Part shown: positions 51,269 through 63,680 of the stretch, piece after piece
Numbering within the stretch: the stretch's first letter is position 1
How the letters are laid out: each line of letters opens with the position of its first letter
Source of the DNA: Ampullaceana balthica
Lineage: Eukaryota > Mollusca > Gastropoda > Lymnaeidae
DNA: 64,000 nucleotides
NCBI GenBank assembly: GCA_944989445.1
Contig: CALYLW010000164.1
Location: 807,001-871,000, forward strand
Reading direction: 5' to 3'
Position numbers and translations under genes: made by a program
The notes under the pieces: generated by a model
What the model was told of the DNA's origin: nothing
Databases searched by the model: none
Seen by the model: only the letters and a program-made list of their open reading frames with translations

Positions 51269-54200
51269 AAATCCCTTATATTAACTTCACCGCCGTCTCT
51301 CTCTGTCTGTCTGTCTCTCTCTCTGTCTCTCTCTCATCATCTCATGGGCTCGGCGGGCGGAAAAACAAAAGTCGAAAATGACCCACTTCCAATGATCCGA
51401 TCGAACTGAAATTTGGCACACGGACCCGTCTTACCTAACAATGCATCGTATCAAAATTTCAGATCGATCGAACGTACCGTAATTAAATTAATGCATTTTT
51501 AGTTTATCCTTATATGAGGTATGTAATTTTAATTCACGATTTGTTATTGTTTTTTTGCCACGTGAAAGTTTGAGCATTGAGGCGACCCAACGAAACGACG
51601 GTGCGCTTTTGTTTACATTTTACGTGTCACTCTGAGCTCGGTCAAGCGAATCGGTGACCAGACTTTTCCCCTCTCCCCCCACCCACCCCTCACTAGGGTT
51701 ATGATGCAAAGTTGAGTTAAGACAGATTCAGTCTGTAAATGTTTGAATATAATCAATACTTTTAGTTATGTCTCATCTATAAGGGATTTATAGTCAAAAA
51801 CTTTGTTTTTACGGGGTTGTTTAATTAAATCCCTTATATTAACTTCGCGGCCGTCTCTCTCTGTCTGTCTCTCTCTCTCATCATCTCATGGGCTCGGCGG
51901 GCGGAAAAACAGAAGTCAAAAATGACCCACTTCCAATGATCCGATCGAACTGAAATTTGGCACACGGACCCGTCTTACCTAACAATGCATCGTATCAAAA
52001 TTTCAGATCGATCGAACGTACCGTAATTAAATTAATGCATTTTTAGTTTATCCTTATATGAGGTATGTAATTTAAAATCACGATTTGTTATTGTTTTTTT
52101 GCCACGTGAAAGTTTGAGCATTGAGGCGACCCAACGAAACGACGGTGCGCTTTTGTTTACATTTTACGTGTCACTCTGAGCTCGGTCAAGCGAATCGGTG
52201 ACCAGACTTTTCCCCTCTCCCCCTCCCACACACCCCTCCCCCCACCCCTCCCCCCACCCCTCCCCCCACCCCTCCCCCCCTAGGGTTATGAAGCAAACTT
52301 GTGTTAAGACAGATTCAGTCTGTAAATGTTTGAAAATAATCAATACTGTTAGTTATGTCTCATATATAAGGGATTTATAGTCAAAAAACTTTGTTTTTAC
52401 GGGTTTGTTTTATTAAATCCCTTATATTAACTTCACCGGCGTCTCTCTCTCTCTCTCTGTCTGTCTGTCTTGGGCTCGGCGGGCGGAAAAACAGAAGTCA
52501 AAAATGACCCATTTCCCATGATCCGATCAAACTGAAATTTGGCACACGGACCCGTCGAACCTAACAATGCATCGTATCAAAATTTCAGATCGATCGAACG
52601 TACCGTAATTAAATTAATGCATTTTTAGTTTATCCTTATATGAGGTATGTAATTCAAAATTCACTGTTTGTTGTTTTTTTTTAAATTCAGGTTCCACGTG
52701 AGTTTGAGTTGACGCCGACCATCGTGTTGACGACGACCGTCGTGCCGACACCCCCTCACATCCCACCCCCATTTATTAAAGACAAGGGACATCACTCAGT
52801 GTCAGTCTGTAAATGTTTAAAAATAATCACTACTGTTAGTTATGTCTCATATATAAGGGATTTATAGTCAAAAACTTTGTTTTTACGGGTTTGTTTTATT
52901 AAATCCCTTATATTAACTTCGCGGCCGTCTCTCTCTCTCTGTCTGTCTCTCTCTCATCATCTCATGGGCTCGGCGGGCGGAAAAACAGAAGTCAAAAATG
53001 ACCCACTTCCAATGATCCGATCGAACTGAAATTTGGCACACGGACCCGTCTTACCTAACAATGCATCGTATCAAAATTTCAGATCGATCGAACGTACCGT
53101 AATTAAATTAATTCATTTTTAGTTTATCCTTATATGAGGTATGTAATTTAAAATCACGATTTGTTATTGTTTTTTTTGCCACGTGAAAGTTTGAGCATTG
53201 AGGCGACCCAACGAAACGACGGTGCGCTTTTGTTTACATTTTACGTGTCACTCTGAGCTCGGTCAAGCGAATCGGTGACCAGACTTTTCCCCTCTCCCCC
53301 TCCCCCCTCCCCCCTAGGGTTATGAAGCAAACTTGTGTTAAGACAGATTCAGTCTGTAAATGTTTGAAAATAATCAATACTGTTAGTTATGTCTCATATA
53401 TAAGGGATTTATAGTCAAAAACTTTGTTTTTACGGGTTTATTTTATTAAATCCCTTATATTAACTTCACCGGCGTCTCTCTCTCTCTCTCTGTCTCTCTG
53501 TCTGTCATCATCTCATGGGCTCGGCGGGCGGAAAAACAAAAGTCGAAAATGACCAACTTCCAATGATCCGATCGAACTGAAATTTGGCACACGGACCCGT
53601 CTTACCTAACAATGCATCGTATCAAAATTTCAGATCGATCGAACGTACCGTAATTAAATTAATGCATTTTTAGTTTATCCTTATATGAGGTATGTAATTT
53701 AAATTCACGATTTGTTATTGTTTTTTTGCCACGTGAAAGTTTGAGCATTGAGGCGACCCAACGAAACGACGGTGCGCTTTTGTTTACATTTTACGTGTCA
53801 CTCTGAGCTCGGTCAAGCGAATCGGTGACCAGACTTTTCCCCTCTCCCCCTCCCACCCACCCCTCCCCCCTAGGGTTATGAAGCAAACTTGTGTTAAGAC
53901 AGATTCAGTCTGTAAATGTTTGAAAATAATCAATACTGTTAGTTATGTCTCATATATAAGGGATTTATAGTCAAAAACTTTGTTTTTACGGGTTTGTTTT
54001 ATTAAATCCCTTATATTAACTTCGCGGCCGTCTCTGTCTGTCTCTCTCTCTGTCTTGGGCTCGGCGGGCGGGCAAACAGAAGTCAAAAATGACCCACTTC
54101 CCATGATCCGATCGAACTGAAATTTGGCACATGGACCCGTCTGACCTAACAATGCATCGTATCAAAATTTCAGATCGATCGAACGTACCGTAATTAAATT

Positions 54201-55546
54201 AATGCATTTTTAGTTTATCCTTATATGAGGTATGTAATTTAAATTCACGATTTGTTATTGTTTTTTTGCCACGTGAAATTTTGAGCTGACGCATTGAGGC
54301 GACCCAACGAAGCGACGGGCGCTTTTGTTTACATTTTACGTGTCACTCTGAGCTCGGTCAAGCGAATCGGTGACCAGACTTTTCCCCTCTCCCCCCCCAC
54401 CCACCCCTCCCCCCCCCCACTAGGGTTATGATGCAAAGTTGAGTTAAGACAGATTCAGTCTGTAAATGTTTGAAAATAATCAATACTGTTAGTTATGTCT
54501 CATATATAAGGGATTTATAGTCAAAAACTTTGTTTTTACAGGTTTGTTTTATTAAATCCCTTATATTAACTTCGCGGCCGTCTCTCTCTCTCTCTCTCTC
54601 TGTCTTGGGCTCGGCGGGCGGGCGGGCGGAAAAACAGAAGTCAAAAATGACCCACTTCCCATGATCCGATCGAACTGAAATTTGGAACACGGACCCGTCT
54701 AACCTAACAATGCATTGTATCAAAATTTCAGTTAGAGCATTTTTAGTTTATCCTTATATGAGGTATGTAATTCAAAATTCACTGTTTGTTATTGTTTTTT
54801 TTCCGCCCAGTTCCACGTGAGTTTGAGTTGACGCCGACCTTCGTGTTGACGCCGACCGTCGTGCCGACACCCCCTCGCATCCCACCCCCATTTATTAAAG
54901 ACAAGGGACATCACTCGGTGTCAGTCTGTAAATGTTTGAAAATAATCAATACTGTTAGTTATGTCTCATATATAAGGGATTTATAGTCAAAAACTTTGTT
55001 TTTACGGGTTTGTTTTATTAAATCCCTTATATTAACTTCACCGGCGTCTCTCTCTCTGTCTGTCTGTCTTGGGCTCGGCGGGCGGAAAAACAGAATTCAA
55101 AAATGACCCACTTCCCATGATCCGATCGAACTGAAATTTGGCACATGGACCCGTCTGACCTAACAATGCATCGTATCAAAATTTCAGATCGATCGAACGT
55201 ACCGTAATTAAATTAATGCATTTTTAGTTTATCCTTATATGAGGTTTGTAATTTAAATTCACGGTTTGTTTTTTTGCCACGTGAAATTTTGAGCTGACGC
55301 GTTGAGGCGACCCAACGAAGCGACGGGCGCTTTTGTTTACATTTTACGTGTCACTCTGAGCTCGGTCAAGCGAATCGGTGACCAGACTTTTCCCCTCTCC
55401 CTCCCCCCCCCCACTAGGGTTATGATGCAAAGTTGAGTTAAGACAGATTCAGTCTGTAAATGTCTGAAAATAATCAATACTGTTAGTTATGTCTCATATA
55501 TAAGGGATTTATAGTCAAAAACTATGTTTTTACGGGTTTGTTTTAT
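51269..55546 (+). repeat. Tandem array of eight rolling-circle-like units (types A and B)
   Basis: Units start at 51269, 51827, 52415, 52901, 53448, 54004, 54554 and 55020 and are 466-588 bp long. Each begins AAATCCCTTATATTAACTTC, has CT/TCTG microsatellite, a GGCGGGCGGAAAAACA block and the core hairpin, and ends with ATATATAAGGGATTTATAG, a short AAAAAC-TTT-GTTTTT hairpin, and ACGGGTTTGTTTTATT. Units 3 and 7 are type B: the middle part is replaced by GTTCCACGTGAGTTTGAGTT and TTTATTAAAGACAAGGGAC. A subterminal inverted repeat, central microsatellite, 3' hairpin and T-rich target fit non-autonomous Helentron/HINE elements; this class call is inference. Short frames inside are not genes. Confidence 0.88.
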
Positions 55547-56591
55547 TGTCTTGTATTGTATTGGAGTAGCGTCCATAATATAATAAGGCCATGTGCTATA
55601 ATTTTAAATTCATTAGTGAGGTAAGAAATTAAAGCAACAAAGTGAATGAGATGAAAATGTTCTGGAAGTTTATCAATCAACACATGTAGTGTAATGTAGT
55701 TGTTTGCAGTATAGTAATAAGTAAGGAATTATGAGTCATCCATGGGACACAAGTGTCAGAATCAAGCCACTCTCTGAATATATAAAATAATGTAAACAAG
55801 AGCAGCTCTTTGATCACCCAACAGACACTCAGTTACAAGTATGTGATAACTGAAAATAAAGTTTACAAACCCAAGAATTGAAATGAAAACTATTGTTGAT
55901 TTCTAAAAGCATTTTCTTTGTCCTGATCGTATCTGCACAGCTCGGAACAATCCCAAACAGGAGTTGTAGAGAAGAGATCAATGAATCAGCTCCACGGCAA
56001 CATTTTCTGTTTCGATATAACCCAATGTCTTCCCAAACAAGTCATATAACCACATAGAAATATCTCTTGCTCCCATGGTAACCCGGTGTAGCAAAACAGA
56101 TGCCACTTAAAGCAAAGCATTTTGTTCGATAGCCTTTAGTATTTTGTTCAAAAAGACACTGAAATATATTTAAATGTAATTTTTTACTGTAAAAACTTGT
56201 GAACTTTTACACTTGCAAAGAAAGTAAACTGAAACAATGTCAAAGATTATTTTTGTTGTTAAAATATTTTTAATGTCAAAATTAAACAACTTGTATATCA
56301 CGGGGCTCAACAAAATTAAACAACTTATATTAATATATCACGGGGCTCAACAAAATAGAAATCACAGTGTCTAAAATGAGACACATTTCTGGGGCAGCAA
56401 AACTTGTTAAAAGTTGTGCATTTAAAAAAAAATTAATAACAAAACATAGATCGGAATATAGTATTACATTCGTCAATTAAACATAGTCGCTAATCCAGTT
56501 TGTCCAGGCCAGTAAAATATATCTGTACAAAAAGACATGATATAAAATTGTACCACTGTGCTGAATAAATATTGAATATATAAACAATAGT
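55547..56591. other. Region downstream of TMEM160-like gene, including its 3' UTR
   Basis: No clear AATAAA on the minus strand near the stop. A tandem duplication of about 45 bp (ATATCACGGGGCTCAACAAA) sits at 56279-56360. Confidence 0.4.
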
Positions 56592-59500
56592 CTACTTTGA
56601 ATGTGTGTCCCTGTTGTTATCTGTCTTCATATTTCTGGGAACAAGGATGTGTGGATCCCCTTCATCTAGAAAACCCAGGTACAAAATTAAAACACAGGCC
56701 CAGATGCAGCAGTGCAGAACAGTTCCGAGGACGTTTACCAGCAGAATTAACCTTGACATTCCCGAAACCTGCCGCAGTCGGATTAGATTGATGATGTGGC
56801 TCAGGGCTCCCCAAGAGATGTTCAGTCCGGCGATGAACAGAGCAGCTGTTTTAAAACAGAAATTATTGGTACTTTAAGCCCACTGACGATGATGTTTTGA
56901 AATCTGAGATTGAACACTACATATTTTTTCCTAAGTGACTTGTTTATTTTAAAAAAATGTATTTTGTACACTTATATAGCCCAGTATCCCAGCCTACGTC
57001 TGGGCTTACCCAGCTTTACAGACCTTTCAAACAACTTGAGTAAAGACATCCCACTCTCAATCTTAAACATAGTTACATACACAATGTACAACATGACATT
57101 ATATACAAATGTCCAGATGTGGGTTAATTCCTGTCATTAAGCCCCAGGCCCGCATTTAGATGTTCAAGATAGAACCTTAATTGACAGTTAATAATGGCCT
57201 AATACTACAATGCTTCTTTAAAGCACACACTTAAATGATGTTAAATTTCTACATTTAGACGTTAGACAAACTCCTCAGAATTGCACGTAAAATTAAAAAA
57301 CTGCCTTACATAAACCAGCATCCAGAGACAATGCAGTTGATCCTCCTGTTATCATGGCTACACCAACAACTGTTGCCAGGTAACCATTACGACACCAAGA
57401 AAGATAGCCTGTTAAAGATTAGTCTCCAGTTGTGGCATTCAGTTATGCAATGAAACAATAAGTATACAAGTACTGGGTATTAAAGCTATCAACATCTGGT
57501 ACAAATGTATTTCATTTTGACCGAAAACACATAACTTTCAGAGTTATTTGATTACTGCTAACATAAAGCACAGTGGCTAATTTTTTTAATAAAAATTTCT
57601 TTACCCTTGTGCCCACTATTGGGAACTTTATCCCCTGCCCACCTCCTCCCCAAGATTCAATATTTGCCAGAGACTTTCAGCAATCTCACCATACCATCCA
57701 ATTTGGGGCAATACACCCCTTTGAGACCCACTGATTTGATGCTCTGATTTCTGGGTTGCAAGAAACTACAAATAACTACTGCGGTTTGTTTGTGAAGTAA
57801 ATTTTAAATTAAAACTCCATTCTTCATTAGCCTAAAAGAAAATATTTTTATTTGAAGAGAACAGTATTTTTGTTTATATAAGATGTGTCTTATACAAAGT
57901 ACAAAGCTTTACGGTGTGTGTGTCTTACATATGGTGCGTTTTATGTAAATAATTTTTTTACACAAAATGTCAAAACCCGCTAATTGCAAATATCAGACAT
58001 TTATTTGCCTATGTACAGTACTAATCCTACTTGATGAAGACATAGCCTAGCATATCAATGAAGCCGCCATTACATCTGGCATTCATTGTTCCTAGAATCT
58101 AGATACTATGTACTCAACCAATCCCTTACTGCCCCGTTGGCAGATAAGAATTTAATAAAATAATCATCGCTGCCCTGCCTGAGACAATTCTCTTTTTTAT
58201 CTTATCTAAAAATGGTAGTTTTCATTTATGACAAAGGAAAGGCAACCACTGGATATAAATTGCTCAATGAGGCAGATGATTAGGCCCTGTGCATCATATG
58301 TAATTTTTATTTACACAAACTGTCAAAACTCATTTCTTATATATGGGTGCCTCTTATGTAAAATATATTTTACACAAATCATCAAAACCTGCATCCTTTA
58401 TACAGGTGTGTCTTAAAATTAGGTGCATCTTATATGCATAAAATAGGGTAAACATTTTTTAATTTCTGAAAGCGATTCGGCACCAGTGACCCCATGCTGA
58501 CAACTGAAACAAGTAATCAAAACTCGAATGAGTATTTAATCGCAATTTCCAACAAAGAATTTCCAATTTTTTTATTCAAGGGAAATCATTCTAGATTACA
58601 TTAAAAGTAATTTCAAATCAATAATTTTGAAACTAAACAAAACAGTTGCTATCTACAAATTGCTGCTAAAATTACGGGAGTCGAACGAAAAGAGATTTTT
58701 CAAAAATTCCATCTCCAACATTGTTCTAAATATTATTAGCTATTGTTTGGCGTTTGTTTCAACCTGATAGATGTTATGGTTGGGGAGAAATTGATAAAAT
58801 ACTGATATTTTTTTGGTTTTATTTTTATTTTCCAGGAAATCCAGTAAACCTTTTCGGTATTTTTTTTTACTGTTGCACATCCTTGGGACCTCCTTAGCAT
58901 ATTTGCAAAAGACCCAAACACTCTATCTGGTATGGTTCAGGAGGAGTTGCATGTGCAAGCTCGAACAGTGCACAGACATTTCAAATGTATAAACGCAATT
59001 CCCAAGGGAAATTGCGTTGAAAATTCTGAAATATATATTTTTTTAATTTAAGGAGAAGACTCACCATTTTCATTGATGAGTCTGATACTCTGAAAAAAAT
59101 TTAAAAAATAAACATGTAACATTTTTGAAATATGCCCAGTACATTTAAAATGGTGTTACTCTTGCCAATTTTGAATATTTTCAATCACGATAAAATTATT
59201 GTTGATCACTTCCGTTCAACTACTTCAACCAGTTTCATTAAAGTTAAATATCAATTTTATATAAAAACATTGTTTGTATCCCTAATATGAGCAAAAGAAT
59301 AAGTCCAAGTTTTAACCTTGTACTTGTAGCTATAACATTCTTTCCTTATGTAATAAGGGGCCACCCACATATCATGGATGTGCAAGGTGTGGAACTATGA
59401 AGAAGGTCATGGGTAATGAGAGGAAGAAGGGGGAAACCTGCAACCTGCTCACACTTGTCTGTTAACTATCAAATGTGAACAATATTTTGATGACTGAATA

Positions 59501-60062
59501 ACTAAGTCCTGCTTTGGCCTTTTCCCTCCTCTTTCTATCTAGGGTTATACAGAAAAGAGAGATTTTGCTCCTCTTGTGGTGGTAGCATTAATGCAGTTAT
59601 CTTGTAATCATATACCCTTTAACAGTTTCAAATAGTGGGAATAGGATCCAAAGAATTTCAGAGGACAAAAAGAAGTGGGGGTGATAAGAAAATATAAATT
59701 TTTTCTTACATATCATATAATTTAATAGTTAATAGACAGAGGGCTTCATAAAATCAACTGAAATAATATGGTAAAATTATTTTTTTACAAACCATTTCAG
59801 ATTTTAATTTTTCATGCTTTGCAGTTTGTTCATCTTTTGATGAAGTACTGTTTGCTTTCCCCAAGAGATGGTGTGAGAATTTCAAATGTGATGAGTTTAA
59901 TATAGAACTGTCCTTATTGATGTTGCTAGACCCATTTCGCCAGGCCTCAGGTTTTTTATAGGCTTGTAGACCAAATGGTCTGCACAAATTTTGTAAAGTC
60001 TTGACAAGAAAGGCACTATTGAGTTTGCAGATTTTCAGAACTTTTTGTGAGTGCAGGGACAT
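56592..60062 (-). CDS. TMEM160: TMEM160-like membrane protein, 4 exons, 215 aa
   Basis: Coding exons in transcript order: 60062-59793, 59089-59065, 57408-57310, 56845-56592; GT-AG throughout, phases 0, 1, 1. The first 90 residues are basic and Ser/Thr-rich without acidic start (MSLHSQKVLKICKLNSAF), as in a mitochondrial targeting sequence. The conserved core is YLSWCRNGYLATVVGVAMIT (100-119), close to the FLSWFRNGLLA segment of vertebrate TMEM160. Three membrane segments follow at about 107-127, 133-152 and 163-187, then a short hydrophilic tail. Length is a little above the human protein (188 aa). TMEM160 is reported in mitochondrial inner membrane; its molecular role is poorly known. Assignment is by motif recognition. 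Confidence 0.85.
57820..58450. repeat. Intronic diverged repeats
   Basis: Units near 57905-57990, 58300-58395 and 58395-58445 share TTATGTAAA(T)A, TTTACACAAA and TCAAAACC(C/T)GC motifs in the same order. In intron 2 of the TMEM160-like gene. Family unknown. Confidence 0.5.
59065..59089 (-). CDS. TMEM160: 25-nt microexon of the TMEM160-like gene
   Basis: Encodes SIRLINEN plus the first base of Gly99. Bounded by TTTTTTCAG and GTGAGT. Skipping it would shift the frame (25 nt), so it must be included to join the targeting exon with the membrane exons. It is too short for most gene finders. Confidence 0.8.
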
Positions 60063-60114
60063 ATTTTTAGATTACAGAAACATCAAAGTCCATAGCTGAA
60101 GGGTACAGAATTAT
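60063..60114 (-). other. Probable 5' UTR part of TMEM160-like exon 1
   Basis: A good acceptor CTAATTTCAG ends at 60115 on the minus strand, suggesting a spliced leader exon further upstream. The upstream exon was not found. Confidence 0.4.
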
Positions 60115-60119
60115 CTGAA

Positions 60120-61170
60120 ATTAGAAATTAAGGAAATATCTTAAATATGGAAAAAATGTTTAAAATAAAAAAATTAACTTTTTAATGATAAATACCACTT
60201 TTTATAAATGGATTAAAAATTTTAAAGTAGTATTTAGGCTACCAGCCTGAAAGTTTGTGAAAGGTTGTGCCCTCAAGTTATCGACAACCCTTGCACCTTG
60301 TAAAGTGTCTCTAGTAATATTTTATATTTATCCATTACTTTTTTATTTCGTAAACTGAAATTTTTCAAAAACATTGCTTCATCTATGAGTATGGCATTTC
60401 AGTACATGAATTCAAGTAGATATGATAAAAAATAGGGCACAGTTGGTTCCAGTTCCAGACTTTTTTATTTTTCTTTATGCCTTCATTTTCATCAACGTGT
60501 ATTTTATATTTTGATAATATAACTCCATGTCTGCAGGATCATATAAATTATTTTGATGTCTAGCCACCGAAAGCATGTACAGTAATTCCTATTTCTTATG
60601 TAAGGAATTCATAGTAGCAGTATTAGCATTTGATTAAGGCTATTGAACCTATGTTTACCATCAAATAGTTAATAAAATCTTTAAAATTTCACAAGTCACA
60701 AGCGACCAAGACTTTAAGCGTTGCTTTTTAAAAAATTTAACTTTAAATAAAATTTAAAATATAACTTAAACTCAAGCCGGTGTCACGAAATAAAGTCTCC
60801 CATGCAGAGTTTATTTTTTAAAAGTCTCCAGGGTTGTATTAACTCTTATGTCTCAGAATATATATTGCATTTGTGTTACATGCATTTGTGTATGACTATG
60901 TAACTATGTAAATTCAACAATCATAAGCTTAGCCAGAGGCAGTGCTGTTTTTCCCGCGTAATGCACCGGGACGGCGTTCCTGGCCCTTTTTTCCACACTC
61001 ACTTATTTTCATTACTGCCTGGAATGCTTTTACATGTTGCGTTCTGCTACCTTTTTGTCATGCGTTCCAGTACCTTTTTTTTTAGAAAAAAAAGTACTGG
61101 CCAGTGGTGTAACAAGTTGAGGACAAAGGGTGTGATTTTTAAGGGTGGCTAAGTGGGCAGAGTTAATTCA
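60120..61170. other. Upstream region of the TMEM160-like gene, nothing assigned
   Basis: AT-rich; the frame at 60961-61152 has no recognisable domain. Confidence 0.4.
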
Positions 61171-61172
61171 AT

Positions 61173-61654
61173 AAAACAAACCTGTAAAAACAAAGTTTTT
61201 GACTATAAATCCCTTATATATGAGACATAACTAACAGTATTGATTATTTTCAAACGTGACACACATTTACAGACTCACAGACTGAATCTGTCTTAACTCA
61301 ACTTTTCTTCATAACCCGCTGAGAGAGGGGAAAAGTCTGGTTACCGATCGCTTGACCGAGCTCAGCGTGACAAGTAAAATGTAAACAAAAGCATGCCGGT
61401 ACTTCAATGGGTCGCGTCAACGCGTGACTGAACAATCCCGTGAAACTAAAAATGCATAAATTTAATTACGGTACGTTCGATCGATCTGAAATTTTGATAT
61501 GATGCATTGTTAGGTGAGACGGGTCCGTGTGCCAAGTTTCAGTTCGATCGGATCACGGGAAGTGGGTCATTTTTTACTTTTATTTTTCCGCACGCCCAAG
61601 ACAGAGATGACGACAGAAGGACAGAGACGGCCGTGAAGTTAATATAAGGGATTT
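61173..61654 (-). mobile_element. Rolling-circle-like element, type A, solo copy
   Basis: Same plan as the array units in reverse: GTAAAAACAAAGTTTTTGAC hairpin end, core GATCGATCTGAAATTTTG, and TTAATATAAGGGATTTAAAA start. Inserted in a T/A-rich site. Confidence 0.8.
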
Positions 61655-61659
61655 AAAAA

Positions 61660-62455
61660 TAGCATAAATTGCACTGAAAAACAAAGATGATCATGTAAAC
61701 AGTATTTACATAAGTGTCATAAGCATGTGTTACTATTACATTTATAATTATTCTCTGTCTCTATTCTTTTATTTTTGAGTGATTTTTTTTTATAATATAA
61801 TTAATATTAATATATCATTTTGCAATATTGAAAGTTTGAAGGGGGCGGATTTATTTTTGGGGAAAACGTTATTTTACAGGTGGGGAAATTTATCTTAAAC
61901 TGGAGGAAGATACCCCCCCCCAATATATTTTAAAATAAATCCGCCCCGGAGGGGGGGGGCTGTATGGTCAATCATAGTCATGGGCGAGGATTTAATATTG
62001 GAACACTGGCTCAACTGAGACAAATCAACTCAGTTCAGAATTTACAACTGACACAACAATTAAGCCCCATATACGTCATGGTAAAACAACTTAGTTTTTT
62101 AAAATGTTAATTTCTTAGAAATTTACGAAGTTCGTTAGCTAGGTCTGTTCCGTACAACTCATAAATATTTGAATGGAAGCAAAGTATTTTTTTTTCAGGT
62201 CATTCAATGTAAATTATGCATCTTCTGGTGCATTAATATCAACTGTTTTTATGGGCGACTACTTTGTGTTACTGAATATCGATACCTATTCCCCTTAACC
62301 ACACAAATTTTGATTAATTGTTTAAGTTGCTGATACTAATGATTGTAGAGTTGAGATGATCCATATTAATATTAGTATATTTTAATGCAAGATTTGAAAT
62401 TCGGGTTATTCACTTTATTCATAAATATAGTTTACGAATGGAATAGAATGTATAA
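61660..62455. other. Unassigned AT-rich stretch
   Basis: Contains a C/G-rich imperfect palindrome near 61850-61960 (GGCGGATTTATTTT...AAAATAAATCCGCC), probably a small MITE. Confidence 0.4.
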
Positions 62456-62458
62456 TAA

Positions 62459-62672
62459 AATACAAATTCTCTTTCTTCCCGTCCGGAATTTAGGCGTGGA
62501 CTGGATTGCGTAAAGCCTAAAGAAACCAGGAAAACCAACACTTTATCAACATTCAAAACTCTAATAAGTTTCAGGACTAGAATAAAAAAACATGCATAGG
62601 TGTAGGATGCAATAATCTTCTGTATAGTATAGAAGTAGCGTCTATAACAGATACGATAAGAAATGTTGTCTG
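62459..62672 (+). pseudogene. Jockey/CR1-type LINE, extreme 3' end
   Basis: Matches the last 200 bp of the 49181 copy (TTCCCGTCCGGAATT, AACACTTTATCAACATT, AATAATCTTCTGTATAG) with a small duplication TATAGTATAG and an eroded GATACGATAAG tail. Confidence 0.75.
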
Positions 62673-62679
62673 ATGTTAA

Positions 62680-63660
62680 ATTGGCGGTTTAGATTTTGAT
62701 TTAGCATACTACTCGCTTATGTTTTAATATTAGTTATAGGCAGAGTAGTGAGTAGGCCTATGGCTTATACGTATAACTACAAAAAAACTCGAAAAAAAGT
62801 TTTAAAGTACCTAATATATATATATATATCTTTATAATATTAAAGGGAAACTTTAAAAATAAACTTAAATGTTGGTAGTTAGGGCACTAAAGTCTAAAGA
62901 AATAAGATTCGTCAAATGTTAAAATAATTTAATAGTTTTGCTTTTTCATAAAGTTAAAAAATATATATGTAATGATAATGAGTTAACCACCACCATCCAA
63001 ATAAAAAAAAATAATTAAAAAAAACTCATTTTACTTTTAGTTGATGTCTTCTTTCACGTGATCATTTATAAAAATATCGATGCTAATACTAATACTATCC
63101 TGGCCCACTCAATTTCAGTGGAACAAAATTAACCACCTTCTTCATTGTCTTAGTAAATATTGCCGTACCTGTTCCAACTTAATTTTTTACTATTTTACTT
63201 AATACATATCTTTAGGTCATAAAAATAGTTAAAAACCAAAATAACAGTTTAAACTTTAATCAATATATTTTTTATAACAGTATTTTGATTTGAGTCTAAA
63301 GTATGAATTATATTTGTTGAATTGATTCCATCGTAGTAAACACGACGTTCATTTTTGCAAACAGATGTCAGATTAAATTTTCACTGATATTAATAATAGT
63401 CCGAGTATTAGTGAAAGTATAATCAAAGTTTTCATATAAATATTTAAAATGCCATATGTGATAATAAGTACACAGATTCGATTAGTAAGTCTTACAAAAT
63501 TTTCCCCTTAAGCTTAAACTTGTCATTGTTCATTTCCCGAAGCAGCCAGAGACAGTGAGTGTGAGACTGGGCGGTACCGCCGTCAGTACCGTACAATAAT
63601 TACGCACATTGATTGATTAATGAATAGGCATTCATTAAATTTTAAATTCCGTGTATATAT
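62680..63660. other. AT-rich stretch, no gene seen
   Basis: No recognisable frame, RNA or repeat with a partner in the window. Confidence 0.4.
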
Positions 63661-63680
63661 AAATAATATATATATATATA

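Noticed and set aside
52198..55020. Small frames in the tandem array (Pro/His-rich, RERERD-rich)
   Set aside because: Come from C-runs and CT microsatellite inside repeated non-coding units; no conservation of frame between units.
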